From positions 702,501 to 766,500 of the forward strand of contig NZ_JAPYZZ010000001.1 of NCBI RefSeq assembly GCF_027460065.1: a stretch of DNA of 64,000 bases. Direction: 5' to 3'. Origin of the DNA: Martinezella rhizogenes. GTDB taxonomy: Bacteria; Pseudomonadota; Alphaproteobacteria; Rhizobiales; Rhizobiaceae. The translations under genes and the position numbers were made by a program. The notes beneath the pieces are model-generated. The model saw only the letters and a list, made by a program, of their open reading frames with translations. It searched no databases and was not told the origin of the DNA. Positions 50,265 through 59,368 of this stretch are shown here, piece after piece (the stretch's first letter is position 1; the number at the start of each line of letters is the position of its first letter).

Positions 50265-50747
50265 ATGACCGCTGAAAATGGCGCACAGGGCGCAGTTAGC
50301 CCTTCTCTCAATATTCTTGCCCAGTACATCAAGGATCTCTCTTTCGAAAATCCGGGTGCTCCTCGTTCGCTGCAGGGCCGTGAGAATGCGCCGGCGATCA
50401 ACATCAACGTCAATGTCAACGCAAACCCGATCTCCGGTTCGGATTTCGACGTTGTTCTGACGCTGAACGCGGAAGCCAAGGACGGCGACAAGATCCTGTT
50501 CGCGGCCGAGCTGGTTTATGGCGGCGTGTTCCGCATTGCCGGCTTCCCGCAGGAACACATGCTGCCGGTCCTCTTCATCGAGTGCCCGCGCCTGCTCTTC
50601 CCCTTCGCCCGCCAGATCATTGCCGATGTCACGCGTAATGGCGGTTTCCCGCCGCTGATGATCGACCCGATCGATTTCTCGCAGATGTTTGCGCAGCGCG
50701 TTGCCGAGGAACAGGCCAAGGCCCAGGTTCAGGCTGTCCCGAACTAA
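50265..50747 (+). CDS. secB: Protein-export chaperone SecB
   Basis: 160 residues. SecB signatures: [50 protein letters not shown] and [39 protein letters not shown] precedes ATG 50265. Keeps preproteins unfolded and hands them to SecA. An intrinsic terminator follows. Confidence 0.98.
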   Translation: MTAENGAQGAVSPSLNILAQYIKDLSFENPGAPRSLQGRENAPAININVNVNANPISGSDFDVVLTLNAEAKDGDKILFAAELVYGGVFRIAGFPQEHMLPVLFIECPRLLFPFARQIIADVTRNGGFPPLMIDPIDFSQMFAQRVAEEQAKAQVQAVPN

Positions 50748-50779
50748 ACGGCACGCACCGCTTTTCATTGCAGACAAAA

Positions 50780-50808
50780 CAAAACCCGGGTTCTTCGCCC
50801 GGGTTTTT
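50780..50808. terminator. Terminator between secB and dnaQ
   Basis: AAACCCGGG (50782-50790) and CCCGGGTTT (50798-50806) around TTCTTCG, with AAAACA before and TTTTTCTTT after; works for both convergent genes. Confidence 0.9.
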
Positions 50809-50845
50809 CTTTGGCCGATTTGCCATTTCAAAGTCTGGGCGGGCT

Positions 50846-51544
50846 TTAGTTCTGGTAGCGGTTCCAGATCGCCTTGTCGCCCATGCCGAGAACGAGTTTG
50901 CCGTGGGCCGCGACCGTTTCCGCATCCAGCCTCGAGGGCAGAGCGCTTGGCCGTTGCAATGGCTCAAGGGGCACTTCTTCTTCAACGACAATCGTTTCCT
51001 GCCTGGCGGCAGAGCCAAAACCGAGCGCCGTCTGGCGACCACCGATCATTTCAATATAGACTTCGGCCAGAAGCTCGGAATCGAGCAGCGCGCCGTGTTT
51101 GGTGCGGTGGGAATTGTCGATACCGTAACGGCGGCAAAGAGCATCCAGCGAATTCGGCCCCATCGGGTTCTTGCGACGGGCGAGTGAAAGCGTGTCCGTC
51201 ACCAGCTCGGCGGAAACCGGCTCGATGCCAAGACGCGCGAATTCCGCATTGATGAAGCCCATGTCGAAGGTCGCATTATGCGCCACCCAGCGCGCGCCAT
51301 CGAAGAAGTCACGGATCTGGTCGACGACTTCTGCAAATTTCGGTTTGTCCTTCAGAAATTCATCGGTGATGCCGTGAACGGCAAGCGCGTCCGGATGAAC
51401 CTTGCGATCCTCCGGGCTGATATAAAGATGCAGCGTGCGGCCAGTGGGAAAATGATTGATCAGTTCGATGCCGCCGATTTCGATCACGCGGTCCAGCTTC
51501 GATTCGAGGCCCGTAGTTTCCGTATCGAAAATGATCTCACGCAT
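50846..51544 (-). CDS. dnaQ: DNA polymerase III subunit epsilon (proofreading exonuclease)
   Basis: 232 residues. DEDDh exonuclease motifs: ExoI EIIFDTETTGL, ExoII WVAHNATFDMGFIN, ExoIII HRTKHGALLDSELLAEVY. The C-terminal ~55 residues are the less conserved region that binds the alpha subunit. Last gene of the leftward run ppsR-maf-aroE-coaE-dnaQ that begins at oriC; 20 bp after coaE. Confidence 0.96.
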   Translation of the reverse strand: MREIIFDTETTGLESKLDRVIEIGGIELINHFPTGRTLHLYISPEDRKVHPDALAVHGITDEFLKDKPKFAEVVDQIRDFFDGARWVAHNATFDMGFINAEFARLGIEPVSAELVTDTLSLARRKNPMGPNSLDALCRRYGIDNSHRTKHGALLDSELLAEVYIEMIGGRQTALGFGSAARQETIVVEEEVPLEPLQRPSALPSRLDAETVAAHGKLVLGMGDKAIWNRYQN

Positions 51545-51564
51545 TCATCTCTCCGCGGCGCGAC

Positions 51565-52146
51565 TCAAGCGCCCAGTTTCTCCAGGATTGCTTTTACCTG
51601 ATCCCGTGCCGCTTCGACACCATTTCCCGAATCGACGACAAAATCGGCACGCCGGCGCTTTTCCACATCCGGCATCTGCCGGGCAAGGATCATTTCAAAT
51701 TTCTCTTCCGTCATGCCGGGCCGGGATAAAACCCGCTCGCGCTGGATCTCCGGCGCGCAGCTCACCACCACGACTTTATCGACGCGGCCTTCCGCCCCCG
51801 TTTCGAACAGCAAGGGTATGTCGAGCAGAGCAAAAGGCAGATCCTCTTTCTCTGCTTCAGCCAGAAAGGCCTGCTGCCTTTTACGGACCAGCGGATGAAC
51901 GATCTCTTCCAGCCTCGTGAAATTAGCCGGATTCTGCCGCAACATATCGCCAAGCTTCTGCCGGTCTACCATGCCGGAGATGGTAGTGCCGGGAAAGTCG
52001 GCCTCGATCAAGGGAACAGCTTCCGCACGATAAAGCCCGTGGACGACCTCATCGGAATCGAGAACCGGAACACCCTCTTCGGCGAAGAGCTTCGCCGTCG
52101 TGGTTTTTCCCATTCCAATCGAGCCGGTGAGACCGATGACGATCAT
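51565..52146 (-). CDS. coaE: Dephospho-CoA kinase
   Basis: 193 residues from ATG 52146 ([25 protein letters not shown] with the P-loop); a TTG three bases earlier is in frame but the ATG is more likely. The start shares one base with the aroE stop (TGATG), so translation is probably coupled. Last step of CoA synthesis; the first step, coaA, is also in this window. VHPLVRKRQQAFL is the second family motif. Confidence 0.96.
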   Translation of the reverse strand: MIVIGLTGSIGMGKTTTAKLFAEEGVPVLDSDEVVHGLYRAEAVPLIEADFPGTTISGMVDRQKLGDMLRQNPANFTRLEEIVHPLVRKRQQAFLAEAEKEDLPFALLDIPLLFETGAEGRVDKVVVVSCAPEIQRERVLSRPGMTEEKFEMILARQMPDVEKRRRADFVVDSGNGVEAARDQVKAILEKLGA

Positions 52147-53006
52147 CAATGTTTCTCCATATCCGCGATGATCAGGGAACGAAGGGTTTCATCCACCTCA
52201 GGCATCCCGCCAAACCATCGCTTGAAACCCGGTTTTGCCTGATGAAGCAACATGCCGAGCCCGTCGACGGTTGCCATGCCCTGCTCTTGCGCCATGGTGA
52301 GGATCGGCGTTTTCAACGGCACGTAGACGATATCGGTCACGACCGCATTGGCAGCGAGCTGTGAAAAATCGAGATACGGCGCTTCGGTTCCATCCATTCC
52401 GAGCGATGTCGTATTCACGAACAGCCCGGCACCCTGCATGACCTCCTGAAGCGCCGCCTGGGGATGGGAAAAGACCCGTGGGCCAAAACGGTCCGCCAGT
52501 TCGCGGGCACGCTCGACCGTGCGGTTCAGGACGTGGATTTCCGCAATACCCCGGTCACGTAGCGACTGAATGACGGCCCGGCTTGCGCCGCCGGCACCGA
52601 AAACTACCGCCCGGTCGGTCTTATCCCAGCCGGGATGCCGCTCATCCAGGTTCGAGACGAAACCGTAACCATCCGTATTGGTAGCGTGGAGTTTACCCTC
52701 CTCCATCCAGATGGTGTTGGCCGCACCGAGTTCTTCCGCCAGGGCATCGGGACGATCCGCCAGCCGGTAAGCCGCTTCCTTGTGCGGAATGGTGACGTTG
52801 CCGCCCACCGCCACACCCGGCTTGCCTTCCTTCAGCGTTGCAATGAAATTCGAGAAATTGTCCGGAGAGACCTCAACGGACTTATAGGAACCGGCGATAC
52901 CAAATTTTTTGAGCCAATAGGAATGGATGATCGGCGACCGGGAATGCTTGATCGGGTAACCGACAACGAAGGCATTTATAGTTAATGTTTCACGTGAATC
53001 AGCCAT
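52146..53006 (-). CDS. aroE: Shikimate dehydrogenase
   Basis: 286 residues from ATG 53006 ([13 protein letters not shown]). The frame runs to 53189 inside maf but is not family-like. Substrate site [16 protein letters not shown], catalytic Lys in [16 protein letters not shown]-binding [16 protein letters not shown] and NRT. The first codons contain a parS-like site (52986-53001) whose translation is the DSRET of the N-terminus. The start overlaps the end of maf by 8 bp. Confidence 0.96.
   Translation of the reverse strand: MADSRETLTINAFVVGYPIKHSRSPIIHSYWLKKFGIAGSYKSVEVSPDNFSNFIATLKEGKPGVAVGGNVTIPHKEAAYRLADRPDALAEELGAANTIWMEEGKLHATNTDGYGFVSNLDERHPGWDKTDRAVVFGAGGASRAVIQSLRDRGIAEIHVLNRTVERARELADRFGPRVFSHPQAALQEVMQGAGLFVNTTSLGMDGTEAPYLDFSQLAANAVVTDIVYVPLKTPILTMAQEQGMATVDGLGMLLHQAKPGFKRWFGGMPEVDETLRSLIIADMEKH
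52986..53001 (+). promoter_or_regulatory. parS: parS-like ParB site 3, inside aroE
   Basis: TGTTTCACGTGAATCA: left half intact, changed right half contains GAATC (52996-53000). It lies in codons 2-8 of aroE, about 1.6 kb from oriC, and is the exact reverse complement of site 4. Confidence 0.82.
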
Positions 53007-53598
53007 CGATGACATCCATGTCTCGCAATTTCGATAAAAGAGGCAGAAGCGGCAGGCCGAGGATCGTGAAATAATCACCCTCGATGGAAGTGAATAGCTG
53101 GATTCCTTCGCCCTCAAGCTGGTAAGCACCGACGCTGCTAAGGGCCTTTTCCCCCACTCGCTGCAGGTGGCGGGAGACAAACTCAGCACTCAGAGTCCGA
53201 ACGGCAAGCTCGGCGCTGGAAACGGTTTGCCATACCACCTTACCCTTCCGAACAAGGACGGCCGCGCTATTCAGGCGGTGGACCTTATCTGACAATGACA
53301 GCAGATGCGCTTGCGCCTCCGCCATGGTTTTTGGCTTGTGATAAACGCGTGTGCCGAGCGCCATGGTCTGGTCGCAGCCGAGAACCAGTGCTTCCGGATG
53401 GAGCGCACTGACAGAAATAGCCTTGGCGCGGGCGAGTTCCAATGCAACCTCTTCTGGGCTGGCGCCGTCTCGTTCCAGTTGCTCGTCAAGCGCACGCTCG
53501 TCAATATCAGCGGGTATTGCCGAAAATGTCAGCCCCGCATTGCGCATCAGCATCTGTCGGGATGCACTGGACGAGGCGAGGATAAAGTCTTGTTTCAT
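52999..53598 (-). CDS. maf: Maf-like nucleotide pyrophosphatase
   Basis: 199 residues from ATG 53598 ([15 protein letters not shown]). Maf motif [18 protein letters not shown], catalytic region [12 protein letters not shown], and [28 protein letters not shown]. The family removes non-canonical or modified nucleotides (dTTP/UTP or m7GTP types); the subtype cannot be fixed here. It lies 31 bp after ppsR and overlaps aroE by 8 bp. Confidence 0.94.
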   Translation of the reverse strand: MKQDFILASSSASRQMLMRNAGLTFSAIPADIDERALDEQLERDGASPEEVALELARAKAISVSALHPEALVLGCDQTMALGTRVYHKPKTMAEAQAHLLSLSDKVHRLNSAAVLVRKGKVVWQTVSSAELAVRTLSAEFVSRHLQRVGEKALSSVGAYQLEGEGIQLFTSIEGDYFTILGLPLLPLLSKLRDMDVIDG

Positions 53599-53629
53599 CG
53601 ACTGTCTGCTCCTGATGGTACGACCGGGA

Positions 53630-54451
53630 TTATCGTGTCCTCGGGCGAAGGGCAAGGATCGCCGCCGCCGTTTCCTCGATAGAACGGTGTGTGACATCTA
53701 TCAGAGGCCAGTTGTTGCGGGCGCAGAGAGCGCGCGCATATTTAAGCTCTTCCATGATCGTGGCTCGATCCGTGTAACGGCCACTGTCAAATCCGCCGGT
53801 TGCGCCTAGCTCCCTGTTTTCACGGACCTGCGATATTCGATCCGAAGTCGCAACGAGACCGACGATCAGAGGCCGGGTAGCGGCATAGAGGCTGTCGGGC
53901 AAAGGCACATTGGGAACAACCGGAATGTTCGCGGTCTTTATGCCCCTGTTGGCGAGATAGATGCTGGTGGGTGTTTTCGACGTGCGGCTGATGCCGATGA
54001 TGACGACATCGGCTTCATCGTAGGTCTCCGGCATCTGCCCGTCATCATGGTCCATGGCGAAATTGAGGGCTTCGATCCGCGCAAAATAATCGGCATTCAG
54101 GGCGTGTTGCGCGCCGACCCGCCTTCTCGACGGCGCACCGAGATAGGTCTGGAAGATGCCGATAATGGGTTCGAGAACGTTGACGCAGGGCACACCGATT
54201 GCATGGCAGCGCAGATCCAGGAATTCGGCCAGTTGCTGATCAACGATCGTATAAAGAACAATGCCGGGTTCCTTGTCGATGAGATCAATGACCTGCGCGA
54301 GCTGTTTCTGGTTGCGGATCAGAGGATACACATGTTCCACCGGCATGGAGGCATGGAACTGCGCCGAAACGGCGCGGCCGGCCGACATCAGAGTCTCTCC
54401 CGTCGAGTCCGAAATCAGGTGCAGATGGAAGAAGCTTTTTTTGTTCTCCAC
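53630..54451 (-). CDS. ppsR: Pyruvate, phosphate dikinase (or PEP synthase) regulatory protein
   Basis: 273 residues. Start GTG 54451 ([20 protein letters not shown]), with GGGGAG upstream; the frame to 54568 enters the origin region and is not family-like. P-loop-type [15 protein letters not shown] and [15 protein letters not shown] are signatures of the DUF299/PSRP family, bifunctional kinase-phosphotransferases acting on PPDK or PpsA. This is the gene called RP001 next to the Caulobacter origin. Confidence 0.93.
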   Translation of the reverse strand: MENKKSFFHLHLISDSTGETLMSAGRAVSAQFHASMPVEHVYPLIRNQKQLAQVIDLIDKEPGIVLYTIVDQQLAEFLDLRCHAIGVPCVNVLEPIIGIFQTYLGAPSRRRVGAQHALNADYFARIEALNFAMDHDDGQMPETYDEADVVIIGISRTSKTPTSIYLANRGIKTANIPVVPNVPLPDSLYAATRPLIVGLVATSDRISQVRENRELGATGGFDSGRYTDRATIMEELKYARALCARNNWPLIDVTHRSIEETAAAILALRPRTR

Positions 54452-54535
54452 GCTGTTTTTCTCCCCCTGTTGATAAACTTGGACAACTTTCTGAATTGCC
54501 CGACGGACGGAACCGCGAGGTGAATAAAGTGGTGT

Positions 54536-54544
54536 TTTTCCACA
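54536..54544 (+). promoter_or_regulatory. DnaA box, one mismatch
   Basis: TTTTCCACA, differing from TTATCCACA at the third base. Confidence 0.6.
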
Positions 54545-54624
54545 ATCCGCAAGTGGCGCATCTCGCATTCACGGCGCCTGTGAATTAGTGGAATAGTGCG
54601 GAACTGTTCAGAATTTTCCCCAGA

Positions 54625-54633
54625 TTATCCACA
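54625..54633 (+). promoter_or_regulatory. Consensus DnaA box
   Basis: TTATCCACA, identical to the consensus, the strongest DnaA box in the origin region. Confidence 0.85.
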
Positions 54634-54859
54634 GAGATGAGATTCATTGCCATGGAAACAAGTATTTGAAATTATTTAAATAATTCCAGTTTTCCCAATT
54701 ACCTCTAAACACTCACACGATCAATATCCGCAGGCACTGTTGAGATTTCGCTGCTGCGGCATTTCGACTGGACTGATTTTAATCCTTGCTACCCACAGAC
54801 TCTAAGAAATAGAAAATCTTTTAAATCTCTTTGTTTTTATTTTTTAGAAGCTGGGTGCC

Positions 54860-55894
54860 ATGAGCGAACGCAAGGTTATGACTGTTTTGAGTGGGAAGAC
54901 GGTTACGCCGCCGCCCATATGGCTTATGCGTCAGGCTGGCCGTTATCTTCCGGAGTATCGGGAAACGCGTAAGAGTGCCGGAAGTTTCCTGGATCTCTGT
55001 TATAATCCCGAGCTGGCGAGCGAAGTGACCCTTCAGCCCATTCGCCGGTTCGGGCTGGATGCAGCCATTCTTTTTTCCGACATTCTGGTGATACCCGATG
55101 CGCTTCATCGCAACGTATCCTTCAGCGAAGGCAAGGGTCCGGCCATGGATCCGATCGATGTGAGCGGTATCGAGAAGCTCGATGCGTCCGATGTCATGGC
55201 GCATCTTTCGCCCGTTTTCGAAACGGTGTCGCGTCTGCGCACCTCATTGCCGGGTGAAACGACGCTTCTCGGCTTTTGCGGCGCGCCCTGGACGGTTGCG
55301 ACCTATATGATCGCTGGGCACGGAACGCCGGATCAAGCGCCGGCGCGGCTGTTCGGTTATCAGGAGCCGGCCGCCATGGAAAAGCTGCTGGCTTTCCTCG
55401 CCGACGTCTCCGCCGATTATCTGGTGGCGCAGATCGATGCCGGGGCCGATGCGGTTCAGATCTTCGATTCCTGGGCCGGCGTGCTCGGCGAAAAGGAATT
55501 TGAGGAATATGCGATCAAGCCGGTCGCTCGCATTATTGCCTCGGTACGCGCCCGCCGGCCTTCGGCAAAGATCATCGCTTTCGCCAAGGGCGCCGGTTAT
55601 CTGCTGAAGGATTATCGTCGCAAGACGGGTGCTGACGCCATTGGCCTCGATTGGTCCGTGCCGTTGAGTTTCGCCCGGGATTTGCAGAAGGAGGGCGCGG
55701 TGCAGGGCAATCTCGACCCGATGCTGATGGTGGCCGGTGGCAAGGCCTTGCAGGATGGCATCGATGCCGTGCTGCAGGCGCTTGGGCAGGGTCCGCTGAT
55801 CTTCAATCTCGGCCACGGCATCACCCCGCAGGCGGATCCCGAAAACGTCACCCGGCTGGTGCAGCGGGTTCGCTCGGTTGGGGGTGCTGGATGA
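54860..55894 (+). CDS. hemE: Uroporphyrinogen decarboxylase
   Basis: 344 residues. [17 protein letters not shown] at the N-terminus and [16 protein letters not shown] are the two family signatures; QIFDSWAG follows. Converts uroporphyrinogen III to coproporphyrinogen III in heme synthesis. It starts right at the A+T-rich edge of oriC, so its promoter lies inside the origin. Overlaps hemJ by 4 bp (ATGA). Confidence 0.97.
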   Translation: MSERKVMTVLSGKTVTPPPIWLMRQAGRYLPEYRETRKSAGSFLDLCYNPELASEVTLQPIRRFGLDAAILFSDILVIPDALHRNVSFSEGKGPAMDPIDVSGIEKLDASDVMAHLSPVFETVSRLRTSLPGETTLLGFCGAPWTVATYMIAGHGTPDQAPARLFGYQEPAAMEKLLAFLADVSADYLVAQIDAGADAVQIFDSWAGVLGEKEFEEYAIKPVARIIASVRARRPSAKIIAFAKGAGYLLKDYRRKTGADAIGLDWSVPLSFARDLQKEGAVQGNLDPMLMVAGGKALQDGIDAVLQALGQGPLIFNLGHGITPQADPENVTRLVQRVRSVGGAG

Positions 55895-56436
55895 GTAACG
55901 AAAAACAGACCTCGGGGCGCTCCGGAAACAAAGCGGCTTTGCGCGCCGGCGTCGCGCTCGGTGTCTTTGCCGCCTTCATTGCGCTAGTTTTTTACGCCGA
56001 TCCAGCCGATCTCTATCTCTGGATCAAGGCACTGCATATCATCGCCGTGATCTCGTGGATGGCGGCGATTTTCTACCTGCCGCGGCTTTTTATCTATCAC
56101 ACCGATGCACCTGCCGGTTCGCAGCAATCTGAAACCTTCAAGGTGATGGAACAGCGGCTGATCAGGGTGATCATGAACCCGGCGATGATGATATCCTGGG
56201 TATTGGGGCTTTATCTCGCATGGTCGGTTTATGGTTTTTCCGGTGGCTGGCTGCATGCGAAGATCGGGCTGGTCGTGCTTCTGACCGCCACCCATGTTTA
56301 TTTCAGCCGCAGCGCGAAACGTTTTGCGCGGGATGAAAATACAAGACCGGCCCGTCACTGGCGGTTGATGAACGAAGTTCCGACCGTTCTGATGATCCTG
56401 ATTGTCATACTTGTGGTTGTGAAACCCTTTGGTTAA
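55891..56436 (+). CDS. hemJ: Protoporphyrinogen oxidase HemJ
   Basis: 181 residues, integral membrane protein with about four membrane segments. [30 protein letters not shown] holds the conserved His and is the HemJ signature; the C-terminal [26 protein letters not shown] is also typical. Oxidises protoporphyrinogen IX. Co-transcribed with hemE, two steps earlier in the same pathway. Confidence 0.95.
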   Translation: MSNEKQTSGRSGNKAALRAGVALGVFAAFIALVFYADPADLYLWIKALHIIAVISWMAAIFYLPRLFIYHTDAPAGSQQSETFKVMEQRLIRVIMNPAMMISWVLGLYLAWSVYGFSGGWLHAKIGLVVLLTATHVYFSRSAKRFARDENTRPARHWRLMNEVPTVLMILIVILVVVKPFG

Positions 56437-56622
56437 GACGGTGCGACGATAAATTTCGCGGAATTCGTGCTTTCCTCTTGCAGCGGCCGTGTTCAATCGC
56501 TATTTTCAATCCACTCATCTTCGTGGCATGTGAATTATTCAGTCATCTGCGGTATCTCCCACAGCATCTGATTCGCGAACACGCCCTCCCCCGACATTAC
56601 ATTATCAAACGGTCTTCCCTTC
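56437..56622 (+). promoter_or_regulatory. C-rich leader of rho
   Basis: 186 bp between hemJ and rho. In the last 72 bases before the ATG I count 28 C and 10 G, and there is no purine-rich ribosome binding site (GGTCTTCCCTTC precedes the ATG). This composition fits a Rho-utilisation region and autoregulation of rho, as known for other bacteria. Confidence 0.5.
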
Positions 56623-57888
56623 ATGGCTGAAATGAAGCTTCAGGAACTTAAGAGCAAATCGCCTACCGACTTGCTGACTTTTGCCGAATCCCTGGAAGTT
56701 GAAAATGCGAGCACCATGCGCAAGCAGGAGCTTATGTTCGCAATCCTCAAGGTTCTCGCGAGCCAGGACATCGAAATCATCGGCGAAGGCGTCGTTGAAG
56801 TCCTGCAGGACGGGTTCGGGTTCCTGCGTTCTGCAAACGCAAACTACCTGCCCGGTCCAGACGACATCTATATTTCGCCCTCGCAGATCCGCCGTTTCTC
56901 GCTGAAGACCGGTGACACTGTTGAAGGGCCGATCCGTGGTCCAAAGGAAGGCGAACGGTATTTCGCGCTGCTCAAGGTCAATACGATCAATTTTGACGAC
57001 CCGGAAAAGATTCGTCACAAGGTTCACTTCGATAATCTGACGCCGCTTTACCCGAATGAGCGCTTCAAGATGGAACTGGAAGTTCCAACATCGAAGGATC
57101 TGTCGTCGCGCGTCATCGATCTCGTCGCGCCGCTCGGCAAGGGCCAGCGCGGATTGATCGTGGCGCCGCCGCGCACCGGTAAAACGGTTCTGCTGCAGAA
57201 CATCGCCCATTCCATCACGGCAAACCATCCGGAATGTTATCTGATTGTTCTTCTGATCGACGAGCGTCCGGAAGAAGTGACCGACATGCAGCGTTCGGTA
57301 AAGGGTGAGGTTGTGTCCTCTACCTTTGACGAACCGGCTGTGCGCCACGTGCAGGTCGCCGAAATGGTCATCGAAAAAGCGAAGCGCCTGGTCGAGCATG
57401 GACGTGACGTCGTCATCCTGCTTGACTCCATCACGCGTCTTGGCCGCGCCTACAACACCGTTGTTCCCTCCTCCGGCAAGGTTCTGACCGGTGGTGTGGA
57501 TGCCAACGCGCTGCAGCGGCCGAAGCGTTTCTTTGGAGCTGCGCGTAACATCGAAGAGGGCGGTTCGCTGACGATCATTGCGACTGCGCTTATCGATACG
57601 GGCAGCCGCATGGATGAAGTCATCTTCGAAGAGTTCAAGGGTACTGGCAACTCGGAAATCGTGCTTGATCGCAAGGTTGCCGACAAGCGTATCTTCCCTG
57701 CACTGGATATTCTTAAATCCGGTACGCGCAAGGAAGACTTGCTGGTGCCACGTCAGGACCTGCAGAAGATCTTCGTTCTGCGCCGTATTCTCGCACCGAT
57801 GGGAACGATGGACGCCATCGAATTCTTGATCGACAAGCTGAAGCAGACCAAGACCAATTCGGATTTCTTCGAATCAATGAATACCTGA
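56623..57888 (+). CDS. rho: Transcription termination factor Rho
   Basis: 421 residues. N-terminal RNA-binding domain with [37 protein letters not shown] and the cold-shock-type GFGFLRS. Walker [25 protein letters not shown]. Walker B region: [17 protein letters not shown] loops: [33 protein letters not shown]. Compact form without the long insertion seen in actinobacteria. The leader has no clear ribosome binding site. Confidence 0.98.
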   Translation: MAEMKLQELKSKSPTDLLTFAESLEVENASTMRKQELMFAILKVLASQDIEIIGEGVVEVLQDGFGFLRSANANYLPGPDDIYISPSQIRRFSLKTGDTVEGPIRGPKEGERYFALLKVNTINFDDPEKIRHKVHFDNLTPLYPNERFKMELEVPTSKDLSSRVIDLVAPLGKGQRGLIVAPPRTGKTVLLQNIAHSITANHPECYLIVLLIDERPEEVTDMQRSVKGEVVSSTFDEPAVRHVQVAEMVIEKAKRLVEHGRDVVILLDSITRLGRAYNTVVPSSGKVLTGGVDANALQRPKRFFGAARNIEEGGSLTIIATALIDTGSRMDEVIFEEFKGTGNSEIVLDRKVADKRIFPALDILKSGTRKEDLLVPRQDLQKIFVLRRILAPMGTMDAIEFLIDKLKQTKTNSDFFESMNT

Positions 57889-57923
57889 TCCGAACTTTAG
57901 CCGGATTCATCATAAGAGCTTTA

Positions 57924-57963
57924 AAGCCGTATCCGTTCATTCGGGTGCGGCTTGACTGTTTTA
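57924..57963 (+). terminator. Terminator-like hairpin between rho and mnmE
   Basis: AAGCCGTATCCG (57924-57935) pairs with CGGGTGCGGCTT (57942-57953), with two G-T wobbles, around TTCATT; GACTGTTTTAG follows. It ends 15 bp before the mnmE start. Confidence 0.65.
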
Positions 57964-57977
57964 GACCGAGGTGAACG

Positions 57978-59306
57978 ATGTCAGCTTCCGCCGATACGAT
58001 TTATGCGCTGTCCAGCGGTGCCCTGCCGGCAGGCGTCGCTGTTCTCAGAATCAGCGGTGTGAGGGCTTTTGATGCCTTGAAGATGCTCACAGGCCGGGAC
58101 CTTCCTTCACCGCGAAGAACAAGCCTTTGTTCGATTCGGAATCGAAACAATGAGATCATCGACCAGGCCCTGGTGATTGTCTTTCCGGCCCCGAATTCCT
58201 TTACGGGTGAAAATTGTGTTGAAATTCACAGCCACGGCAGCCGTGCGGTCATGGCTTCCATTTTTACCGAGCTCGAAAGCCTTGAAGGACTGCGGCCCGC
58301 AGAGGCCGGTGAGTTTTCTCGCAGAGCTTTTGAGAACGGCAAGATGGACCTGCTCGAGGTCGAAGGTCTCGCCGATCTCTTACAGGCGGAAACGGAGATG
58401 CAACGGCGTCTGGCGGTCGAGCAAAGCAGTGGGCAATTATCGGCTCTCTATGATGGCTGGGCCAATCGCCTGACCCGCGCCCGCGCCCTGATCGAGGCGG
58501 AACTGGATTTTGCCGATGAAGAGGATGTGCCTGACTCTGTTGCTGCTCGAGTTTGGGAAGCGATGGTGGAGCTGAAGGGTGAAATCAGCAATCACCTTCG
58601 GGCGGGCGGAAGCGGCGAAATCATTCGTGATGGTTTTAAAGTAGCGCTTGTGGGCGAACCGAATGCGGGTAAATCAACACTACTTAACGCGTTGAGCGGT
58701 CGTGATGTGGCGATTGTCACTGACATTGCAGGTACGACCAGAGACGTTTTAAGCGTCGACATCAATCTGGACGGATATCTGGTGCGGGTATTCGATACGG
58801 CAGGAATTCGGGAAACACAGGATGTGGTGGAACAGGAAGGTGTGCGGCGCGCAGTTCTGACCGCGAAAACCGCAGATCTCATTCTACTGCTGCAGGACAA
58901 TGATTCGACCCCGAAACAATCTATCGATTCATTCGATAACCAGAGCTTCTTGCGTGTAAGAACAAAAACCGCGCTTCGCGTGCGCGTGCCTGATGATGAG
59001 TTTGATTTGTCGGTCTCTGCAAAAGAAGGGTTGGGCCTTGATGAATTGCGCTCAGCGCTCAAGCGAGAGATAGAAAAGCGGGTCGGTTCGGGCCAGACCC
59101 TGGTTCCCGCTCGTGCCCGTCATAAAAAACGGCTTGAAGAGACGCTGAACTATGTTAGTGATGCGCTCGATTCCGAGACCCTGGACCTTGCTATAAGGTC
59201 AGAATATCTAAGGCTCGCCGCAACATCGCTCGGACGGATCACCGGCCGTGTTGATGTGGAAGATTTGCTGGGCGTGATCTTCTCGGAATTCTGCATAGGA
59301 AAATGA
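57978..59306 (+). CDS. mnmE: tRNA modification GTPase MnmE
   Basis: 442 residues. N-terminal folate-binding domain (IYALSSGALPAGVAVLRISG), helical domain, inserted G domain with VGEPNAGKSTLLNALSGRDVAIVTDIAGTTRD, DTAGIRE, and the diagnostic C-terminal CIGK with the catalytic Cys. With MnmG it forms the cmnm5 group on U34 of tRNAs. The G-domain NKxD motif is not obvious (RVRTKTALRV). GAGGTGAACG is the ribosome binding site. Confidence 0.97.
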   Translation: MSASADTIYALSSGALPAGVAVLRISGVRAFDALKMLTGRDLPSPRRTSLCSIRNRNNEIIDQALVIVFPAPNSFTGENCVEIHSHGSRAVMASIFTELESLEGLRPAEAGEFSRRAFENGKMDLLEVEGLADLLQAETEMQRRLAVEQSSGQLSALYDGWANRLTRARALIEAELDFADEEDVPDSVAARVWEAMVELKGEISNHLRAGGSGEIIRDGFKVALVGEPNAGKSTLLNALSGRDVAIVTDIAGTTRDVLSVDINLDGYLVRVFDTAGIRETQDVVEQEGVRRAVLTAKTADLILLLQDNDSTPKQSIDSFDNQSFLRVRTKTALRVRVPDDEFDLSVSAKEGLGLDELRSALKREIEKRVGSGQTLVPARARHKKRLEETLNYVSDALDSETLDLAIRSEYLRLAATSLGRITGRVDVEDLLGVIFSEFCIGK

Positions 59307-59320
59307 TTCACGTGAAACAT
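59305..59320 (-). promoter_or_regulatory. parS: parS-like ParB site 4
   Basis: TGATTCACGTGAAACA: right half intact, changed left half contains GATTC (59306-59310). It begins inside the mnmE stop codon and lies about 4.7 kb to the right of oriC. It is the exact reverse complement of the site in aroE. Confidence 0.82.
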
Positions 59321-59368
59321 CGGCACCCTCCATGGTGAGGTCGATGAATTAGAACAGGGCGCAGGGAT

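Larger units (their letters stand above)
54452..54859. other. oriC: Candidate chromosomal replication origin (oriC) between ppsR and hemE
   Basis: 408 bp without a gene, at the ppsR(RP001)/hemE junction that is the origin in Caulobacter and rhizobia. DnaA-box-like 9-mers: perfect TTATCCACA at 54625-54633; one mismatch at 54536-54544 (TTTTCCACA) and 54468-54476 (TGTTGATAA, minus); two mismatches at 54519-54527, 54579-54587 and 54789-54797. A+T-rich stretches at about 54655-54719 and 54806-54850 could be the unwinding element. GANTC sites at 54641 and 54798. No TTAA-N7-TTAA CtrA box was found, unlike Caulobacter. Genes on both sides point away from it. Confidence 0.85.

Noticed and set aside
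57346-57351. CACGTG in rho as a parS core
   Set aside because: Flanks (CGC and CAG) do not match GTTT/AAAC.
57978-59306. Broken G domain in MnmE because NKxD is not obvious
   Set aside because: The P-loop, switch regions and C-terminal CIGK are intact and the length is normal; the motif probably differs in this lineage, so I do not claim a defect.
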